DNA from: Rhizobium skierniewicense
Lineage (GTDB): Bacteria > Pseudomonadota > Alphaproteobacteria > Rhizobiales > Rhizobiaceae
Length of the DNA: 64,000 nucleotides
Direction of reading: 5' to 3'
NCBI RefSeq assembly: GCF_014196515.1
Contig: NZ_JACIDV010000006.1
Span: 248,001-312,000 of the forward strand
The first letter of the stretch is position 1. Every line of letters starts with the position of its first letter. The notes beneath the pieces were generated by a model. The model saw only the letters and a list, made by a program, of their open reading frames with translations. It ran no database searches and had not been told where the DNA came from. Below are positions 27,218 to 38,003 of this stretch, in pieces. A program made the position numbers and the translations under genes.

Positions 27218-28834
27218 TTAGTGGCGGAAGTGGCGCATGCCAGTGAACACCATCGCAACATTGTGCTCATTGGCTGCATCGATCACGTCCTGATCGCGCA
27301 TGGAACCGCCCGGCTGGATAACCGCTGTCGCACCGGCAGCAATGGCAGCCAGCAGTCCGTCTGCAAATGGATAGAAGGCTTCAGAAGCCACGGCGGACCC
27401 CTTTGTCAAAGGTTCGGAAAGCCCCATGGCTTTCGCGGCATCCTCAGCCTTTTGAGCGGCAATGCGCGCCGAATCGATGCGGCTCATCTGACCGGCGCCG
27501 ATACCCGCTGTCTGACCATCCTTGGCGTAGATGACGGCGTTGGATTTGACGTGCTTGGCAATCTTGAAGGCAAATTTCATGTCTTCGAGTTCCTGCGCTG
27601 TCGGCGCACGCTTGGTCACCACCTTCAGATCGAGGTCCTCGACCATGCCGTTGTCGCGGCTTTGCACCAGAAGACCACCGGAGACGGTTTTAGCGGTAAT
27701 GCCTGGCGCACGCGCATCCGGCAGGCCGCCAGCAGACAACAGACGCAAGTTCGGCTTGCGGGCAATGATCTGCCTCGCCTCTTCGGTCACATCCGGCGCG
27801 ATAATGACTTCGGTGAAAAGCTGAATGATCTCTTCGGCCGTTTCGGCATCCAGCGTGCGGTTGAGCGCAATCACGCCGCCGAAGGCGGAGACGGGATCGC
27901 AGGCCAGTGCGCGCTTGTAGGCATCCAGCATAGTGGTGCCGGTTGCCACACCGCAGGGGTTGGCATGTTTGATAATGGCAACAGCGGGTGCCGTCTCCGG
28001 CAGAAACTCGGACACGAGCTCATAGGCTGCGTCCGTATCGTTGATGTTGTTGTAGGAAAGCTGTTTGCCCTGCAAAAGCTTGGCTGTGGCCACGCCGGGG
28101 CGCTTGTCGCCCGTGAGGTAGAAGCCCGCGCTCTGGTGCGGGTTTTCGCCATAGCGCATCTTCTCCTTCAGCACACCACCAATCGCCCGATAGTGGGGGG
28201 CTTCTATCGAAAGTGCTTCGGCAAACCAGTTGGAAATGACCGCATCGTAAGCCGCGGTGCGGGCATAGGCCTTGGCGGCAAAACGCTGGCGAAGCGCATA
28301 GGTCGTTTGCCCGTCATCTGCCTGCAAGGCTTCCAGCAGTTCTGGATAGTCGCTCGGATCGGTCAACACCGTCACATAGGCATGGTTCTTGGCAGAGGCA
28401 CGGATCATCGCCGGGCCGCCAATATCGATGTTCTCGACGGTTGTCGGATAATCACCGCCCTTGGCGCGAACCTCTTCGAACGGATAAAGATTGATCACGG
28501 AAAGATCGATCGCCTCGATACCATGGGCGCGCATGGCTTCTACGTGGTCGGCATCGTCGCGAATGGCAAGCAGACCACCATGAACATTCGGGTGCAACGT
28601 CTTGACGCGGCCATCCATGATTTCGGGAAATTGGGTGATATCGGAAACATCGGTCACCGGCAGACCCGCATCTGCAATCGCCTTGGATGTTCCACCTGTC
28701 GACAGAAGCTTGACGCCCATGTTGACGAGGGCACCGCCCAGCTCGATGATATCCGTCTTGTCGGAAACCGACAGCAGGGCTGTGCGGATCTTGACCTTGT
28801 CGGGAGCGGGAATTTTTTTGGAAACGACAGCCAT
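27218..28834 (-). CDS. purH: Bifunctional AICAR transformylase/IMP cyclohydrolase PurH
   Basis: Catalyses the last two steps of de novo purine synthesis, formylation of AICAR and closure to IMP; 538 residues, the standard length. The N-terminal methylglyoxal-synthase-like cyclohydrolase domain ([36 protein letters not shown]) is followed by the transformylase domain ([41 protein letters not shown]). The ATG at 28834 follows a GGAG by 8 bases; the longer upstream frame lacks family similarity. It is followed, after a short gap, by the permease remnant. Confidence 0.97.
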   Translation of the reverse strand: MAVVSKKIPAPDKVKIRTALLSVSDKTDIIELGGALVNMGVKLLSTGGTSKAIADAGLPVTDVSDITQFPEIMDGRVKTLHPNVHGGLLAIRDDADHVEAMRAHGIEAIDLSVINLYPFEEVRAKGGDYPTTVENIDIGGPAMIRASAKNHAYVTVLTDPSDYPELLEALQADDGQTTYALRQRFAAKAYARTAAYDAVISNWFAEALSIEAPHYRAIGGVLKEKMRYGENPHQSAGFYLTGDKRPGVATAKLLQGKQLSYNNINDTDAAYELVSEFLPETAPAVAIIKHANPCGVATGTTMLDAYKRALACDPVSAFGGVIALNRTLDAETAEEIIQLFTEVIIAPDVTEEARQIIARKPNLRLLSAGGLPDARAPGITAKTVSGGLLVQSRDNGMVEDLDLKVVTKRAPTAQELEDMKFAFKIAKHVKSNAVIYAKDGQTAGIGAGQMSRIDSARIAAQKAEDAAKAMGLSEPLTKGSAVASEAFYPFADGLLAAIAAGATAVIQPGGSMRDQDVIDAANEHNVAMVFTGMRHFRH

Positions 28835-28989
28835 CGGGAGAACTCCGTGATGCGTGGAGGACAGGCCGGAGAGCAATCCATCCGGCGGTTGCCGCCGCGT
28901 TAGCACAGCTTTGCGCATTAATAAACAGAGCCGGGCATCGGCTTGGGCCGCCAATGGTCGTTTTTAGGCCGGCACAATGCCATTGACCG

Positions 28990-30609
28990 CTAGAGTTTCT
29001 TTTCGATGATCCAGCGAATGTCCGTCATATCGGGAAGGTGAAACGGGATTTCGATCTGCTGCGACGGTCGGATGCCCGAGGCATCCGCCATGAAGACGTC
29101 TTCCGCAATCGTCACGGTCTGGCCAGGCGCGGAAAACACCCAGCTTGTGCCATCGCCTGCGCGCATCATGACGGATTCGTCATCCAGCCGGACAAGTTCG
29201 ATAGACGGATGAATATGAAAGCGCGACACGGCATCAGCAGAGACGGGCGGGCGTTTAACGTCCTGTTCCGGCTGGACGCTATCGCGCCCCTTGATCTTGC
29301 TGCCAGCAGCGTTCATTTCCAGCTCGCGCTCGTAAAAATAGCCAAACGCGCTTCGGTAGCCGTCATGCGACGCGCGCAGCACATCGGCACCTTTCTGATC
29401 CGTCTCCCGCTCGACCACGACATCGGTGATACCCGATATCATGACCGGGCCGAGCAGGCGTGAGCGCGACAGACGCGACGACGAGGTGTCATTGATCGTC
29501 ACGGTCGAATGCGCCGCAGTCGAGCGGCTTGCACGCTTGAAGGCATCGACGGCAAATGGCGGAAATCCGGAATTGACGATGAAGCGGTTTCGAGACGACG
29601 ACATCTCGAACGACAGACAACCGCAATGCGCGCCTCTGGATAGCGCCATGGACTTCGGAATGCCCGCATCGACCACGACCACCGTATCTGCCGCAGACAG
29701 GCGTTGATAGGCGATGTCGGACAGCGCGCGAGAAGGGCGCCCGGAGGTCTCGTCATAGCGCAATACCGAGGCCAGCTCATTGGCAAGCGTGACAGTCGCA
29801 CCGTTAAACAACGCCAGATCGCCATCCTGATGACGGAAGAAGCGAATGGCGGGAAACATGCGGTCGATGGCGGGTACAAGCCCTGGCGGCACGTCATGGC
29901 CGAGATTGATGTAGCTTTGACGCAGCGGGAGAAGGTCGAGCATCAAATCCAGTATCACGCGAGGGTTTCGTGATACATGGCCGCCATCCGGCATGATCTG
30001 CCGCTCGAGTTCCCGATCGAGCCTGAACCCATGGCGGGCTATTCTGGCAGCACGGTTGGGAAGCGAAATCGAAGCGATCGCTAGGGCGATCCGAATCTTA
30101 AGGCGTGTTTCTCCATCCGGTGCGTGTTTCGCGATGAGGTTGAGATAACGCACATGGTAGCCAAGGCTTTTAAGAAAGCGACGGTAAAAGCCAGCATCGG
30201 CGTTTTGCAAAATCACGGGCGAATGCGACAGCCAGGCAATCAGCCGCTGCGCTGCGGTTTCCGGCGCCCAAGCCGCGCCGCTGATCTTGCGCCCATGCGT
30301 CGAAATCCAGTCGGAGACCAGAATACGCGCTCGCGCGCAGGCCTCGTCGGCTTTGCTTGCACGCACATGCCGCAGCCAACGAAACGCATGCAGCCTTTCT
30401 TCAAAGGCGGGCGAGGGCATCTCCAGCACGAAGGGAGAGACGCCACCCGTCTCCAATATCCGCCCTGCCAGCGCGATACGGCCCAGAACCAGTTCCTGAG
30501 CAACATAGGGATCGACGGCACGCAGGTCGGTCGGCGCTGCCACGAGACCGTTTGGCACACGATCGGCGACACGCAGGAACTGCAGACGCACAGGTGCACT
30601 AAAGATCAT
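28990..30609 (-). CDS. Heparinase II/III-like protein
   Basis: A 539-residue protein of the heparinase II/III-like family. The N-terminal half is an alpha-toroid-like helical region, including a RYLNLIAKHAPDGETRLK segment. The C-terminal part is a beta-sandwich with DGGHVSRNPR (around residue 200), the SFEMSSSRNRFIVNSG loop and HSTVTINDTSSSR, which is the common metal/substrate region. No signal peptide is seen. The family is often found next to purH and rsmB in Rhizobiales, but its substrate there is unknown. The ATG at 30609 is preferred over an in-frame TTG at 30678. Confidence 0.82.
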   Translation of the reverse strand: MIFSAPVRLQFLRVADRVPNGLVAAPTDLRAVDPYVAQELVLGRIALAGRILETGGVSPFVLEMPSPAFEERLHAFRWLRHVRASKADEACARARILVSDWISTHGRKISGAAWAPETAAQRLIAWLSHSPVILQNADAGFYRRFLKSLGYHVRYLNLIAKHAPDGETRLKIRIALAIASISLPNRAARIARHGFRLDRELERQIMPDGGHVSRNPRVILDLMLDLLPLRQSYINLGHDVPPGLVPAIDRMFPAIRFFRHQDGDLALFNGATVTLANELASVLRYDETSGRPSRALSDIAYQRLSAADTVVVVDAGIPKSMALSRGAHCGCLSFEMSSSRNRFIVNSGFPPFAVDAFKRASRSTAAHSTVTINDTSSSRLSRSRLLGPVMISGITDVVVERETDQKGADVLRASHDGYRSAFGYFYERELEMNAAGSKIKGRDSVQPEQDVKRPPVSADAVSRFHIHPSIELVRLDDESVMMRAGDGTSWVFSAPGQTVTIAEDVFMADASGIRPSQQIEIPFHLPDMTDIRWIIEKKL

Positions 30610-30924
30610 GCATCGATCCCACAGGGTACGTATAAAAAACCCTGTTACGCTCAAGCTGCTCTTCAGGGATCCTACCAAACGCGTGTTTCCCGCCTGCGCG
30701 AAGATGACTTATGTTTCAAAAGGTGAGTGTTTTTGGATTGGAACGGAAACATCAGTCAAATTTTCACGAAATACTTCATATTTTGTAAACGAACGGCTTT
30801 TTTACGAATGATTCCAGACCGGACGCCGCATGGAATTACGACATCCGCCCATCAAGCCGTTGTTTAAAATACGCAAACTGCGGCGGACGCAGCACGACGA
30901 TCGGGTGATGAAAACCAAGATACC
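30610..30924. other. Intergenic region between rsmB and the heparinase-like gene
   Basis: This 315-bp stretch is less GC-rich than its surroundings. It holds a 7-bp inverted repeat, ACAGGGT (30621-30627) with ACCCTGT (30639-30645), just before the heparinase-like start; a promoter for that gene is expected here. A weak hairpin CTGCG/CGCAG on the minus strand after the rsmB stop may end that transcript. A 41-codon plus-strand ORF from 30831 is not supported by anything else. Confidence 0.4.
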
Positions 30925-32316
30925 CTATGCATTCACCCGCAGCATCGCAGCATAGAACCCATCTACACCACCGAACATATCAGGGGTCGTGCGAAGCTCG
31001 CCCTTGGTGTTCATGGCAGCCTCCATACCTGGGAAATCCGAGATCAAAGCGGGCACACGCTCAAGTCGCCCGTTGTTTGCCAACACGCGCTCGACCATCT
31101 CTTCACCCTCTGAAGGATCGAGCGAGCAATTGGAAAACACGACAATACCGCCCGGTTTGACCAGGTTTATGGCATGACGCAGCATCTGCTCCTGCAAGGT
31201 AGCGAGCTTGGCAATATCGTTTTTATCCTTCGTCCAGCACACATCGGGATGCTTGCGCAAGGTGCCTGTGGACGAGCAGGGCGCATCCAGAAGAACCGCA
31301 TCGAAAAGCTCATCCGGCTGATATTTCAGCATATTGCTTTCGATGGTCGTCGCCTTTAGTTTCAACCGACCAAGATTTTCACGTAGCCGTTTTAGACGAT
31401 TGCCGGATTGGTCGAGCGCCGTCACGTCGGCACCCGCCAGCACCAGTTGCGCCGTCTTTCCGCCAGGTGCCGCACACAGATCGGCAACACGCTTGCCGGT
31501 GAGATCGCCCATCAACCGCACCGGCATGCTGGCTGAAAAGTCCTGCACCCACCATTCACCCTCATCGAACCCATCCAGGGCGGAAACAGACCCCTCGAAA
31601 GACGCTAGCCGGACGCTGCCATTGGGCATGACCGTGCCGTTCAGCCTTTGCGCCCACTGATCGGGGTCTGACTTGACGGTGACATCGATCACGGAAGGTA
31701 TGAGCTGCGCTTCTGCCATCTTATGGGCCGCATCGCCGCCGTAGACGGAATTCAGACGGTCGAAAAACCACTCCGGCAGCACAGGGACAGACGAGATTGC
31801 CTGGATGATCTCTTCCTTTTCACGCCCCAGTCGCCGCAACACTGCGTTAACCAGTTTCACGAACCGCCGGTTTCGCGGATCACGATGCGCCTGTTCGACC
31901 GCCAGATCGACCGCAGAATGATCGGGAACATCGAGATAGATCATCTGCGTCGCACCGACCACCAGAACATGATGAAGTGAGCGCGCACCTTGAGGCAGAG
32001 GTCCATCCAGCAGCATGGAAAGAGCAGCCTCGATCCGAGGAAGGTGCCGTAAGGCTGTGTTGACGATAGCTCGTACGAGTGCTCGGTCGGCCAGGCTGAG
32101 CGCCCGATAGGCCGGATTGCCATTCTCGGCGTCCAGCATTCCATCGAGCGAGGTTTTCTTGTCCAGAACCGCCGACAGAATTTTAACGGCAGCCGTGCGA
32201 GCGCCCAGTCCGGGCTTCCAGCCATCATTGCCGGCTTCGTCGTCACGTCCTCCGCCAGACAGTTTGCGTGTATGCTGCTTTGCAGACTTGGCAGAAGAAT
32301 TCGATGTCAAGACCAA
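30925..32316 (-). CDS. rsmB: 16S rRNA (cytosine-967-C5)-methyltransferase RsmB
   Basis: SAM-dependent m5C methyltransferase of the Sun/Fmu family, 463 residues. An N-terminal NusB-like RNA-binding domain (about 38-170) is followed by a Rossmann methyltransferase domain. Visible are the SAM loop CAAPGGKT (281-288), Cys347 in DAPCSSTG and the catalytic Cys397 in [12 protein letters not shown]. The start has no ATG: TTG at 32316 or TTG at 32310, both after AAAGG. The gene overlaps the htpX 3' end by 10 bp, so the two are translationally linked. Other RsmB-like methyltransferases (RsmF) are less likely because of the NusB domain. Confidence 0.9.
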   Translation of the reverse strand: MVLTSNSSAKSAKQHTRKLSGGGRDDEAGNDGWKPGLGARTAAVKILSAVLDKKTSLDGMLDAENGNPAYRALSLADRALVRAIVNTALRHLPRIEAALSMLLDGPLPQGARSLHHVLVVGATQMIYLDVPDHSAVDLAVEQAHRDPRNRRFVKLVNAVLRRLGREKEEIIQAISSVPVLPEWFFDRLNSVYGGDAAHKMAEAQLIPSVIDVTVKSDPDQWAQRLNGTVMPNGSVRLASFEGSVSALDGFDEGEWWVQDFSASMPVRLMGDLTGKRVADLCAAPGGKTAQLVLAGADVTALDQSGNRLKRLRENLGRLKLKATTIESNMLKYQPDELFDAVLLDAPCSSTGTLRKHPDVCWTKDKNDIAKLATLQEQMLRHAINLVKPGGIVVFSNCSLDPSEGEEMVERVLANNGRLERVPALISDFPGMEAAMNTKGELRTTPDMFGGVDGFYAAMLRVNA

Positions 32317-33266
32317 GGACCTTTACGCTCATTGTTTTGGCCGCTCGCAGCACCGACATTGGGCACGGAGCGTGATTTGCGGACGGACTTACCACTTGTC
32401 GGCTGATAGGTCGATGCCTGCGCAAACTCCTGCGTCATGCTGCGTAGGGCAGCAATACGGTTGTCGGTATTGGGATGGGTGGAAAAGAGATTGTCCATCC
32501 GCTCTCCCGATAATGGATTGATAATGAACATATGCGCTGTCGCAGGATTGCGCTCGGCGTCTGGATTATGAATCTGCTGAGCCGCGCCTGCGATTTTCTG
32601 CAATGCGGAGGCAAGCCACAAGGGGTTGCCGCAAATCTCCGCGCCACGTCGGTCTGCGGAATACTCACGGGTCCGGCTGATCGCCATCTGCACCAGCATC
32701 GCCGCCAGGGGTGCGACAATCATCGCTGCCAGCACGCCTATGAAACCAAGCGGATTGTTGTTTTCACGGTTTCCGCCAAAAAAGAACGCGAAGTTGCCGA
32801 GCATGGAGATTGCACCGGCAAGCGTCGCTGTGATTGTCATCGTCAGCGTGTCACGGTTCTGGATATGCGCCAGTTCATGTGCCATGACACCGGCCACCTC
32901 TTCCGGCGTCAAGCGTTCCATCAGCCCCGTCGATGCCGCCACCGCAGCGTTTTGCGGGTTGCGCCCCGTTGCAAAGGCGTTGGGCTGCGGGCTGTCGTAG
33001 ACATAGACCTTCGGCATAGGAAGCCCAGCATTGTGGGAGAGGTCGCGGATCATCGCGAAGAAATCAGGCGCGTTGTGCTCGTCCACCTCCTGCGCATTAT
33101 AGGCGCGCAAAACCATTTTGTCGGAGTTCCAATAGGAAAACAGGTTCATGCCAGCCGCGAACAGGAAGGCAATCATCATGCCACCGGCGCCGCCGATGAG
33201 AAATCCAATACCCATGAACAACGCGGTCATGAACGCCAACAACATCGCCGTACGCATCATGTTCAT
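32307..33266 (-). CDS. htpX: Membrane-bound zinc metalloprotease HtpX
   Basis: M48 family protease, 319 residues, involved in quality control of inner-membrane proteins. Two N-terminal membrane segments (about 7-25 and 28-45) come before the HELAH zinc site (130-134). Two more hydrophobic stretches follow around 141-200, and the third ligand region is the SADRRGAE segment. The ATG at 33266 has a GGAG 8 bases upstream; a TTG six codons earlier is less likely. It is divergent from the SdhAF4-like gene with 108 bp between and overlaps rsmB. Confidence 0.95.
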   Translation of the reverse strand: MNMMRTAMLLAFMTALFMGIGFLIGGAGGMMIAFLFAAGMNLFSYWNSDKMVLRAYNAQEVDEHNAPDFFAMIRDLSHNAGLPMPKVYVYDSPQPNAFATGRNPQNAAVAASTGLMERLTPEEVAGVMAHELAHIQNRDTLTMTITATLAGAISMLGNFAFFFGGNRENNNPLGFIGVLAAMIVAPLAAMLVQMAISRTREYSADRRGAEICGNPLWLASALQKIAGAAQQIHNPDAERNPATAHMFIINPLSGERMDNLFSTHPNTDNRIAALRSMTQEFAQASTYQPTSGKSVRKSRSVPNVGAASGQNNERKGPWS

Positions 33267-33374
33267 CCAAAAATCTCCGTTCAAAGGTAAAATGGCTTAT
33301 CAACGCCACCAGACTTCTATAATCTGGTTATAAGAAAATGCTTTTCAATATCCCGTCATGAGGGCTCACAGATC

Positions 33375-33575
33375 ATGCAGAACCCAGACAACGACAACGG
33401 TGACAATAAAAAGCGGGAGCTATCGCCTGCCGCGCAACGAGCCTTGCAGGAGGCGGAGGAGCGCCGCAAGAAGGCGAAGGCCATGGAGCTGCCGCCCGAG
33501 ATCGGTGGACGCGAAGGGCCGGAGGCTGTTCGCTTTGGAGACTATGAAATCAAGGGCCGTGCCATAGACTTTTGA
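33375..33575 (+). CDS. DUF1674 protein, SdhAF4-like succinate dehydrogenase assembly factor
   Basis: A 66-residue protein whose C-terminal half (PPEIGGREGPEAVRFGDYE, then KGRAIDF) is the DUF1674 signature shared with mitochondrial Sdh8/SDHAF4. That factor binds flavinylated SdhA and aids complex II assembly. The N-terminal half is charged and probably a flexible helix. The bacterial function is inferred from the family. The gene stands alone between htpX and parB. Confidence 0.85.
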   Translation: MQNPDNDNGDNKKRELSPAAQRALQEAEERRKKAKAMELPPEIGGREGPEAVRFGDYEIKGRAIDF

Positions 33576-33632
33576 GCAAGACCCACCGAGCCTTGCTTCG
33601 TTGAAAATACCAATAATATCAAATATTTAGAT

Positions 33633-34517
33633 TTATTTTTGCTCGAGCAGTCGGCAAACGCTCTCCAGCTGCTCGAGTGTCCGGTAATTGATGCGGATAT
33701 GCCCACCGTTTCCCTTGTGGTTGATTTTCACATCCAGGCCCAGTGCATCGGACAGCGTACGCTCCAACGCAACGGTATCGGAGTCCTTCTCGTGCTCTTC
33801 TCTGCGCGGGAGCGTCGGATTGAGCTGCATATGAATATCGGCCTGTGCCATACGTTCTGCGTCACGAACCGACAACCCCTTCGCTACGATCGAGCGGGCG
33901 AGAAAGGTTGGATCCGACGTCGAAACAAGCGCACGCGCATGGCCGGCCGAAAGCGAACCCTCTGCCAGCATACCCCGCACGGCTTCCGGCAGCTTCAAAA
34001 GACGCAGGCTATTCGCGACGTGACTGCGGCTCTTGCCGATAATTTCCCCAAGATCGTTTTGCGTATATCCATGCTCGGCAATCAACTGATCGTAGCCCAT
34101 CGCTTCTTCAAGCGGGTTGAGATCGGAACGCTGAACGTTTTCGACAATAGCGAGCTCCAGCGCCGTGCGGTCGTCGACGTCACGGACAATGACGGGAACA
34201 TCCGTGAAGCCCGCGAGTTGTGCGGCTCGCCAGCGACGTTCACCGGCAATAATCTCATAGCGGCCTTCGGCCACCGTCCGCACAACGACAGGCTGAACGA
34301 TGCCGTGCTGACGAATAGAGGATGCGAGATCCTGTAACTCGCCTTCATCGAAATGTCTGCGCGGGTTGCGGGCGCTGCGCGCGATAAATTCAATCGGTAT
34401 CGTGCGGTCAGCCGCCACGGCTTTCTGCGGTTCACCGACAGGAAGAGGCTGGTCCATTTCACCGATCAATGCGGCGAGTCCGCGTCCCAGTCGACGCTTG
34501 GAAAGATCATCACTCAT
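33633..34517 (-). CDS. parB: Chromosome partitioning protein ParB
   Basis: ParB/Spo0J CTPase that loads at parS and spreads to segregate the origin; 294 residues. The N-terminal KRRLGRGLAALIG segment contacts ParA. The CTP-binding/catalytic region includes AGERRWRAAQ (91-100) and ENVQR (126-130). A helix-turn-helix lies at about 151-174 and a C-terminal dimerisation domain ends the protein. The ATG at 34517 has a GGAG 7 bases upstream. It is downstream of parA on the same strand. Five parS-like sites lie within 24 kb. Confidence 0.96.
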   Translation of the reverse strand: MSDDLSKRRLGRGLAALIGEMDQPLPVGEPQKAVAADRTIPIEFIARSARNPRRHFDEGELQDLASSIRQHGIVQPVVVRTVAEGRYEIIAGERRWRAAQLAGFTDVPVIVRDVDDRTALELAIVENVQRSDLNPLEEAMGYDQLIAEHGYTQNDLGEIIGKSRSHVANSLRLLKLPEAVRGMLAEGSLSAGHARALVSTSDPTFLARSIVAKGLSVRDAERMAQADIHMQLNPTLPRREEHEKDSDTVALERTLSDALGLDVKINHKGNGGHIRINYRTLEQLESVCRLLEQK

Positions 34518-34627
34518 TTTCAAACTCCGTAAAACCAATGAGGCATCGCACGAGAAAAGCCCGTTCAGACGCATGATGGAATGATAAGCGGTCCAAAGAC
34601 GCCGTTGAGAAAAATTTTTTGGTTGCG

Positions 34628-35419
34628 TCAGGCCGCTTTACGAATACGTTCGCGCTGGATGACTTCGGATGCCAATTGCAAATAGGCTTGGCTACCGGCG
34701 CATTTGAGGTCGTAGAGGATGGCAGGTTTACCATAGGACGGCGCTTCGGACACACGCACGTTGCGCGGAATGAGCGTGTGGTACACCTTTTCACCAAGAT
34801 GAGTGCGCACATCGGTGACGACCTGCTGCGCAAGATTATTGCGCGAATCGAACATCGTGAGGACGATGCCCTGGATATCGAGCCCTGGATTGACCGTCGC
34901 TCTGATTTGATTGACCGTATCCAGCAATTGACTCAGTCCTTCGAGAGCGAAGAATTCGCATTGCAACGGTACGAGCACCGAATGCGCAGCCGCCATCGCG
35001 TTCATCGTCAGCAAATTGAAGGAAGGCGGGCAATCCACGAGAATGTAGGAATAGGCTCGTGCTTCATCCGATTGAAGGGCATTCTTCAGCAGGAAAACAC
35101 GGTTCGCAGCATTAGCGACCTCCATCTCGAACCCCAGCAGGTCCATCGTGGACGCGATGATATCGAGGTTTGGAACCGCGGTCGGCACGACGACCTCCGA
35201 TACGGTATTCGTGCCAATCAATAGATCATAGGAGGACAGCGTGCGAGAACGCCTGTCGATGCCGAGACCTGTGCTGGCGTTGCCCTGTGGATCGAGGTCG
35301 ACCACCAGCACGCGCTCGCCTATGGCCGCCAGCGCGGTTGCCAGATTGATGGCAGTTGTCGTCTTACCGACCCCGCCTTTCTGGTTTGCAATCGTGATGA
35401 TCCGGTTTTTATCAAACAT
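34628..35419 (-). CDS. parA: Chromosome partitioning ATPase ParA
   Basis: Walker-type ATPase that drives origin movement with ParB; 263 residues. The deviant Walker A is KGGVGKTT (14-21), with LDPQGNAS (Walker A') and LVDCPPSFN (Walker B) following. The ATG at 35419 follows AGGTG; an in-frame GTG three codons earlier overlaps that site and is the alternative. It lies 20 bp after rsmG and 110 bp before parB. Confidence 0.96.
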   Translation of the reverse strand: MFDKNRIITIANQKGGVGKTTTAINLATALAAIGERVLVVDLDPQGNASTGLGIDRRSRTLSSYDLLIGTNTVSEVVVPTAVPNLDIIASTMDLLGFEMEVANAANRVFLLKNALQSDEARAYSYILVDCPPSFNLLTMNAMAAAHSVLVPLQCEFFALEGLSQLLDTVNQIRATVNPGLDIQGIVLTMFDSRNNLAQQVVTDVRTHLGEKVYHTLIPRNVRVSEAPSYGKPAILYDLKCAGSQAYLQLASEVIQRERIRKAA

Positions 35420-35439
35420 AGGGTGCACCTGCTGGTCAA

Positions 35440-36057
35440 TCAGCGTTTCGCTGCGAGCTGACTGATTTCAAGCACCACAGAACTCGCTTCAACGCTGCTA
35501 TTATGTATTAACAGATCAAAATCCCAACGACCACGCGCTTTTTCGAGCTCGGCCTCATAATCCCTGCCTTTATTCAGAAAACAGCGCAGGTCAACATTCT
35601 GGGCGGCCCAGGGCTCGATATAATCCAGGAGAAGATCAAGCTCGGCGAGAGCACGCGCGGAAATCACGTCACAGGGGCCGACGATGCCGTGCGCAGATTC
35701 GATCCGAACAGGATGCACCGAGCCACGAGCACCCGTTTCCTTGAGGGCAACTCGCAGGAAAGCAGCCTTTTTATTGTTGCTTTCGATGAGATTGACCCAT
35801 CCTTCCTTCAATTCAGCGAGAAAAATAGCAGTAATGATACCTGGAAATCCACCACCACTACCGAGGTCTGCCCATGTCAAAGGCTTCGGTGCCAACTGAA
35901 AGATTTGAGCACTATCGGCGATATGCCTTGACCAAAGGTCCCCAAGTGTAGACGGCGCCACGAGATTGGTCGTGGCATTCCATTTCCTGAAAAGTTCAAC
36001 GAAGTGTTCAAGACGATCCAATGTTTCACGTGAAACACTTCGGCCGTTTATGTTCAT
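35440..36057 (-). CDS. rsmG: 16S rRNA (guanine-527-N7)-methyltransferase RsmG
   Basis: SAM-dependent m7G527 methyltransferase (GidB), 205 residues. The SAM-binding loop [11 protein letters not shown] (around 65-75) and [14 protein letters not shown] are conserved. Codons 8-12 (VSRET) are encoded by a perfect parS palindrome. It is in the order mnmG-rsmG-parA-parB, 11 bp after mnmG. Confidence 0.96.
   Translation of the reverse strand: MNINGRSVSRETLDRLEHFVELFRKWNATTNLVAPSTLGDLWSRHIADSAQIFQLAPKPLTWADLGSGGGFPGIITAIFLAELKEGWVNLIESNNKKAAFLRVALKETGARGSVHPVRIESAHGIVGPCDVISARALAELDLLLDYIEPWAAQNVDLRCFLNKGRDYEAELEKARGRWDFDLLIHNSSVEASSVVLEISQLAAKR
36022..36037. promoter_or_regulatory. parS site (perfect 16-bp palindrome) inside rsmG
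   Basis: TGTTTCACGTGAAACA is a perfect palindrome and matches the bacterial ParB-binding consensus. It encodes residues 8-12 of RsmG and lies 1.5 kb upstream of parB. Confidence 0.93.
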
Positions 36058-36068
36058 ATTGGGACTCG

Positions 36069-37949
36069 TTATGGCTGTGCACGCAACTTTGAAGTTTGGC
36101 TATATGAGCCTTTTTTGACCAACGCAAGAATCAACGACACGGCCGCAGGTGTCATTCCATCCACTCGTGCCGCCTGGGCGATATTCATGGGTCTGGCGCG
36201 TTGAAGCTTCTGCTTGAGCTCGTTAGACAATCCTGAGAGAATTGAGAAGTCAAAGTCTTCAGGAATCTTGCGATCTTCATCGCGTTTGATATCGACAATA
36301 TCCGCACTTTGACGCTGCATGTAGACAGCGTAACTGGCCTCGATCTCGAGGACCTCTGCCACCTTGCGATTCATAGTCGACAGCTCCGGCCACTCCGCCT
36401 CCAGCGTCTTTAGCGTAATGTCGGGATAAGCGAGTAATTCGTATGCCGTTCTTCGCTTACCATCATTGTTCAGCTTTATGTCGTGTTTTGCCGCCTGCGT
36501 TGGCGTGATCGACAAAGCATTCAACCGTGCTCGTTCCTGATCAATATTATTGAGAAAGGCAGCAAAGCGGCTGGAGCGATCCCGCGCGACGATGCCCGCC
36601 TTGATACCGAGTGGTGTGAGGCGCAAATCAGCATTATCGACACGGAGCGACAGACGGTATTCAGCCCGTGACGTGAACATACGGTAGGGCTCGGTCACAC
36701 CCTTTGACGTCAGATCATCGATCATGACACCGATGTAAGATTCAGTCCGGCTGAAATGAATGGCATCACTGCCGCCTGCGAACAGGGAGGCATTGAGGCC
36801 GGCGACAAGACCTTGCGCCGCAGCCTCCTCATAGCCCGTCGTGCCATTGATCTGACCAGCCAAAAATAGCCCCGGGACCTTACGACATTCCAACGAGGGT
36901 TTCAGCTCCCGGGGATCGACATAGTCATATTCGATCGCATATCCAGGCTGAAGGATCTGAACGTGTTCCAGTCCGGGTATTGTCTTGATGAACATCTCCT
37001 GCACGAAGGCTGGCAGAGACGTGGAGATACCGTTGGGATAGATTGTGTCGTCATCCAGTCCTTCCGGCTCCAAAAAAATCTGGTGGCCATCACGCTCTCC
37101 AAAGCGGACGATCTTGTCTTCGATGGATGGGCAATAGCGAGGTCCGACACCTTCGATTTGCCCTGAATACATGGCCGACAGATGAATATTGTCTTGAATG
37201 ATCTTGTGACCAGCGGGGGTGGTCCTGGTAACTCCACATTCGATCTGAGGATTTGTGATTCTGTCGGTCATGAAGGAGAAAGGAACAGGTTCTTCATCCG
37301 CACCCTGACGCTCAACTGCGTCCCAATCGATTGTCTTACTGCTCAGGCGAGCAGGTGTTCCGGTTTTGAGCCGACCCATCGCAAGTCCCGCACGCACAAG
37401 GGTATCCGATAATCCTAAGGATGGTTTCTCACCCACGCGCCCCGCTGGAATCTTTTCGGAACCGATATGAATGAGACCGCGCAGAAACGTTCCACTGGTC
37501 AGAACGACTGCCCGGCACGCAATCTTTCGACCATCCGACAGAGTGACTGAGGTTATGATGCCGGTTTTCATGTCGATATCGAAAGCGTCACCCTCGATGA
37601 TCGTCAGATTCTCGATAGCGTTGATTTCCGCTTGCATCGCCTCTCGGTAAAGACGACGGTCTGCCTGTGTACGGGGACCACGCACAGCAGGCCCTTTCTT
37701 ACGATTCAGCATGCGAAACTGAATGCCGCCCTGATCAGCGACACGCCCCATAAGGCCATCGAGCGCATCAATTTCCCTGACGAGATGGCCTTTTCCGAGA
37801 CCGCCAATGGCCGGATTGCACGACATAACGCCGATCGTCATTTTGTTATGGGTCAACAGCGCCGTGTTGGCACCATGTCGGGCCGCTGCAGCAGCAGCTT
37901 CACTGCCAGCATGGCCACCACCAATTACAACGACATCATATGTCATCAT
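36069..37949 (-). CDS. mnmG: tRNA uridine 5-carboxymethylaminomethyl modification enzyme MnmG
   Basis: FAD-dependent partner of MnmE (GidA), which modifies U34 of certain tRNAs; 626 residues. The FAD-binding loop GGGHAG (residues 10-15), the [22 protein letters not shown] segment (conserved catalytic Cys at the start), [11 protein letters not shown] and [17 protein letters not shown] are conserved. Two adjacent ATGs (37949 and 37946) follow a weak GAG; the frame is open 9 codons upstream. It forms a minus-strand series with mnmE and rsmG. Confidence 0.96.
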   Translation of the reverse strand: MMTYDVVVIGGGHAGSEAAAAAARHGANTALLTHNKMTIGVMSCNPAIGGLGKGHLVREIDALDGLMGRVADQGGIQFRMLNRKKGPAVRGPRTQADRRLYREAMQAEINAIENLTIIEGDAFDIDMKTGIITSVTLSDGRKIACRAVVLTSGTFLRGLIHIGSEKIPAGRVGEKPSLGLSDTLVRAGLAMGRLKTGTPARLSSKTIDWDAVERQGADEEPVPFSFMTDRITNPQIECGVTRTTPAGHKIIQDNIHLSAMYSGQIEGVGPRYCPSIEDKIVRFGERDGHQIFLEPEGLDDDTIYPNGISTSLPAFVQEMFIKTIPGLEHVQILQPGYAIEYDYVDPRELKPSLECRKVPGLFLAGQINGTTGYEEAAAQGLVAGLNASLFAGGSDAIHFSRTESYIGVMIDDLTSKGVTEPYRMFTSRAEYRLSLRVDNADLRLTPLGIKAGIVARDRSSRFAAFLNNIDQERARLNALSITPTQAAKHDIKLNNDGKRRTAYELLAYPDITLKTLEAEWPELSTMNRKVAEVLEIEASYAVYMQRQSADIVDIKRDEDRKIPEDFDFSILSGLSNELKQKLQRARPMNIAQAARVDGMTPAAVSLILALVKKGSYSQTSKLRAQP

Positions 37950-37987
37950 AAATCTCTTTATCCCTGTCGCGCCCATGGGCTACGAGA

Positions 37988-38003
37988 TGTTTCACGTGAA
38001 TCA
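37988..38003. promoter_or_regulatory. parS-like site between mnmG and mnmE
   Basis: TGTTTCACGTGAATCA, one mismatch to the 16-bp palindrome. Its last three bases are the TGA stop of mnmE on the minus strand. Confidence 0.85.

Noticed and set aside
27185-28903. 572-codon plus-strand frame opposite purH
   Set aside because: Antisense to a fully matched PurH; its composition is typical of a shadow frame.
30831-30956. 41-codon ORF on the plus strand beside rsmB
   Set aside because: No Shine-Dalgarno and no recognisable protein; it runs antisense into the rsmB 3' end.
33639-34337. 232-codon plus-strand frame opposite parB
   Set aside because: No similarity to a known protein pattern and no ribosome site; parB motifs are clear on the minus strand.
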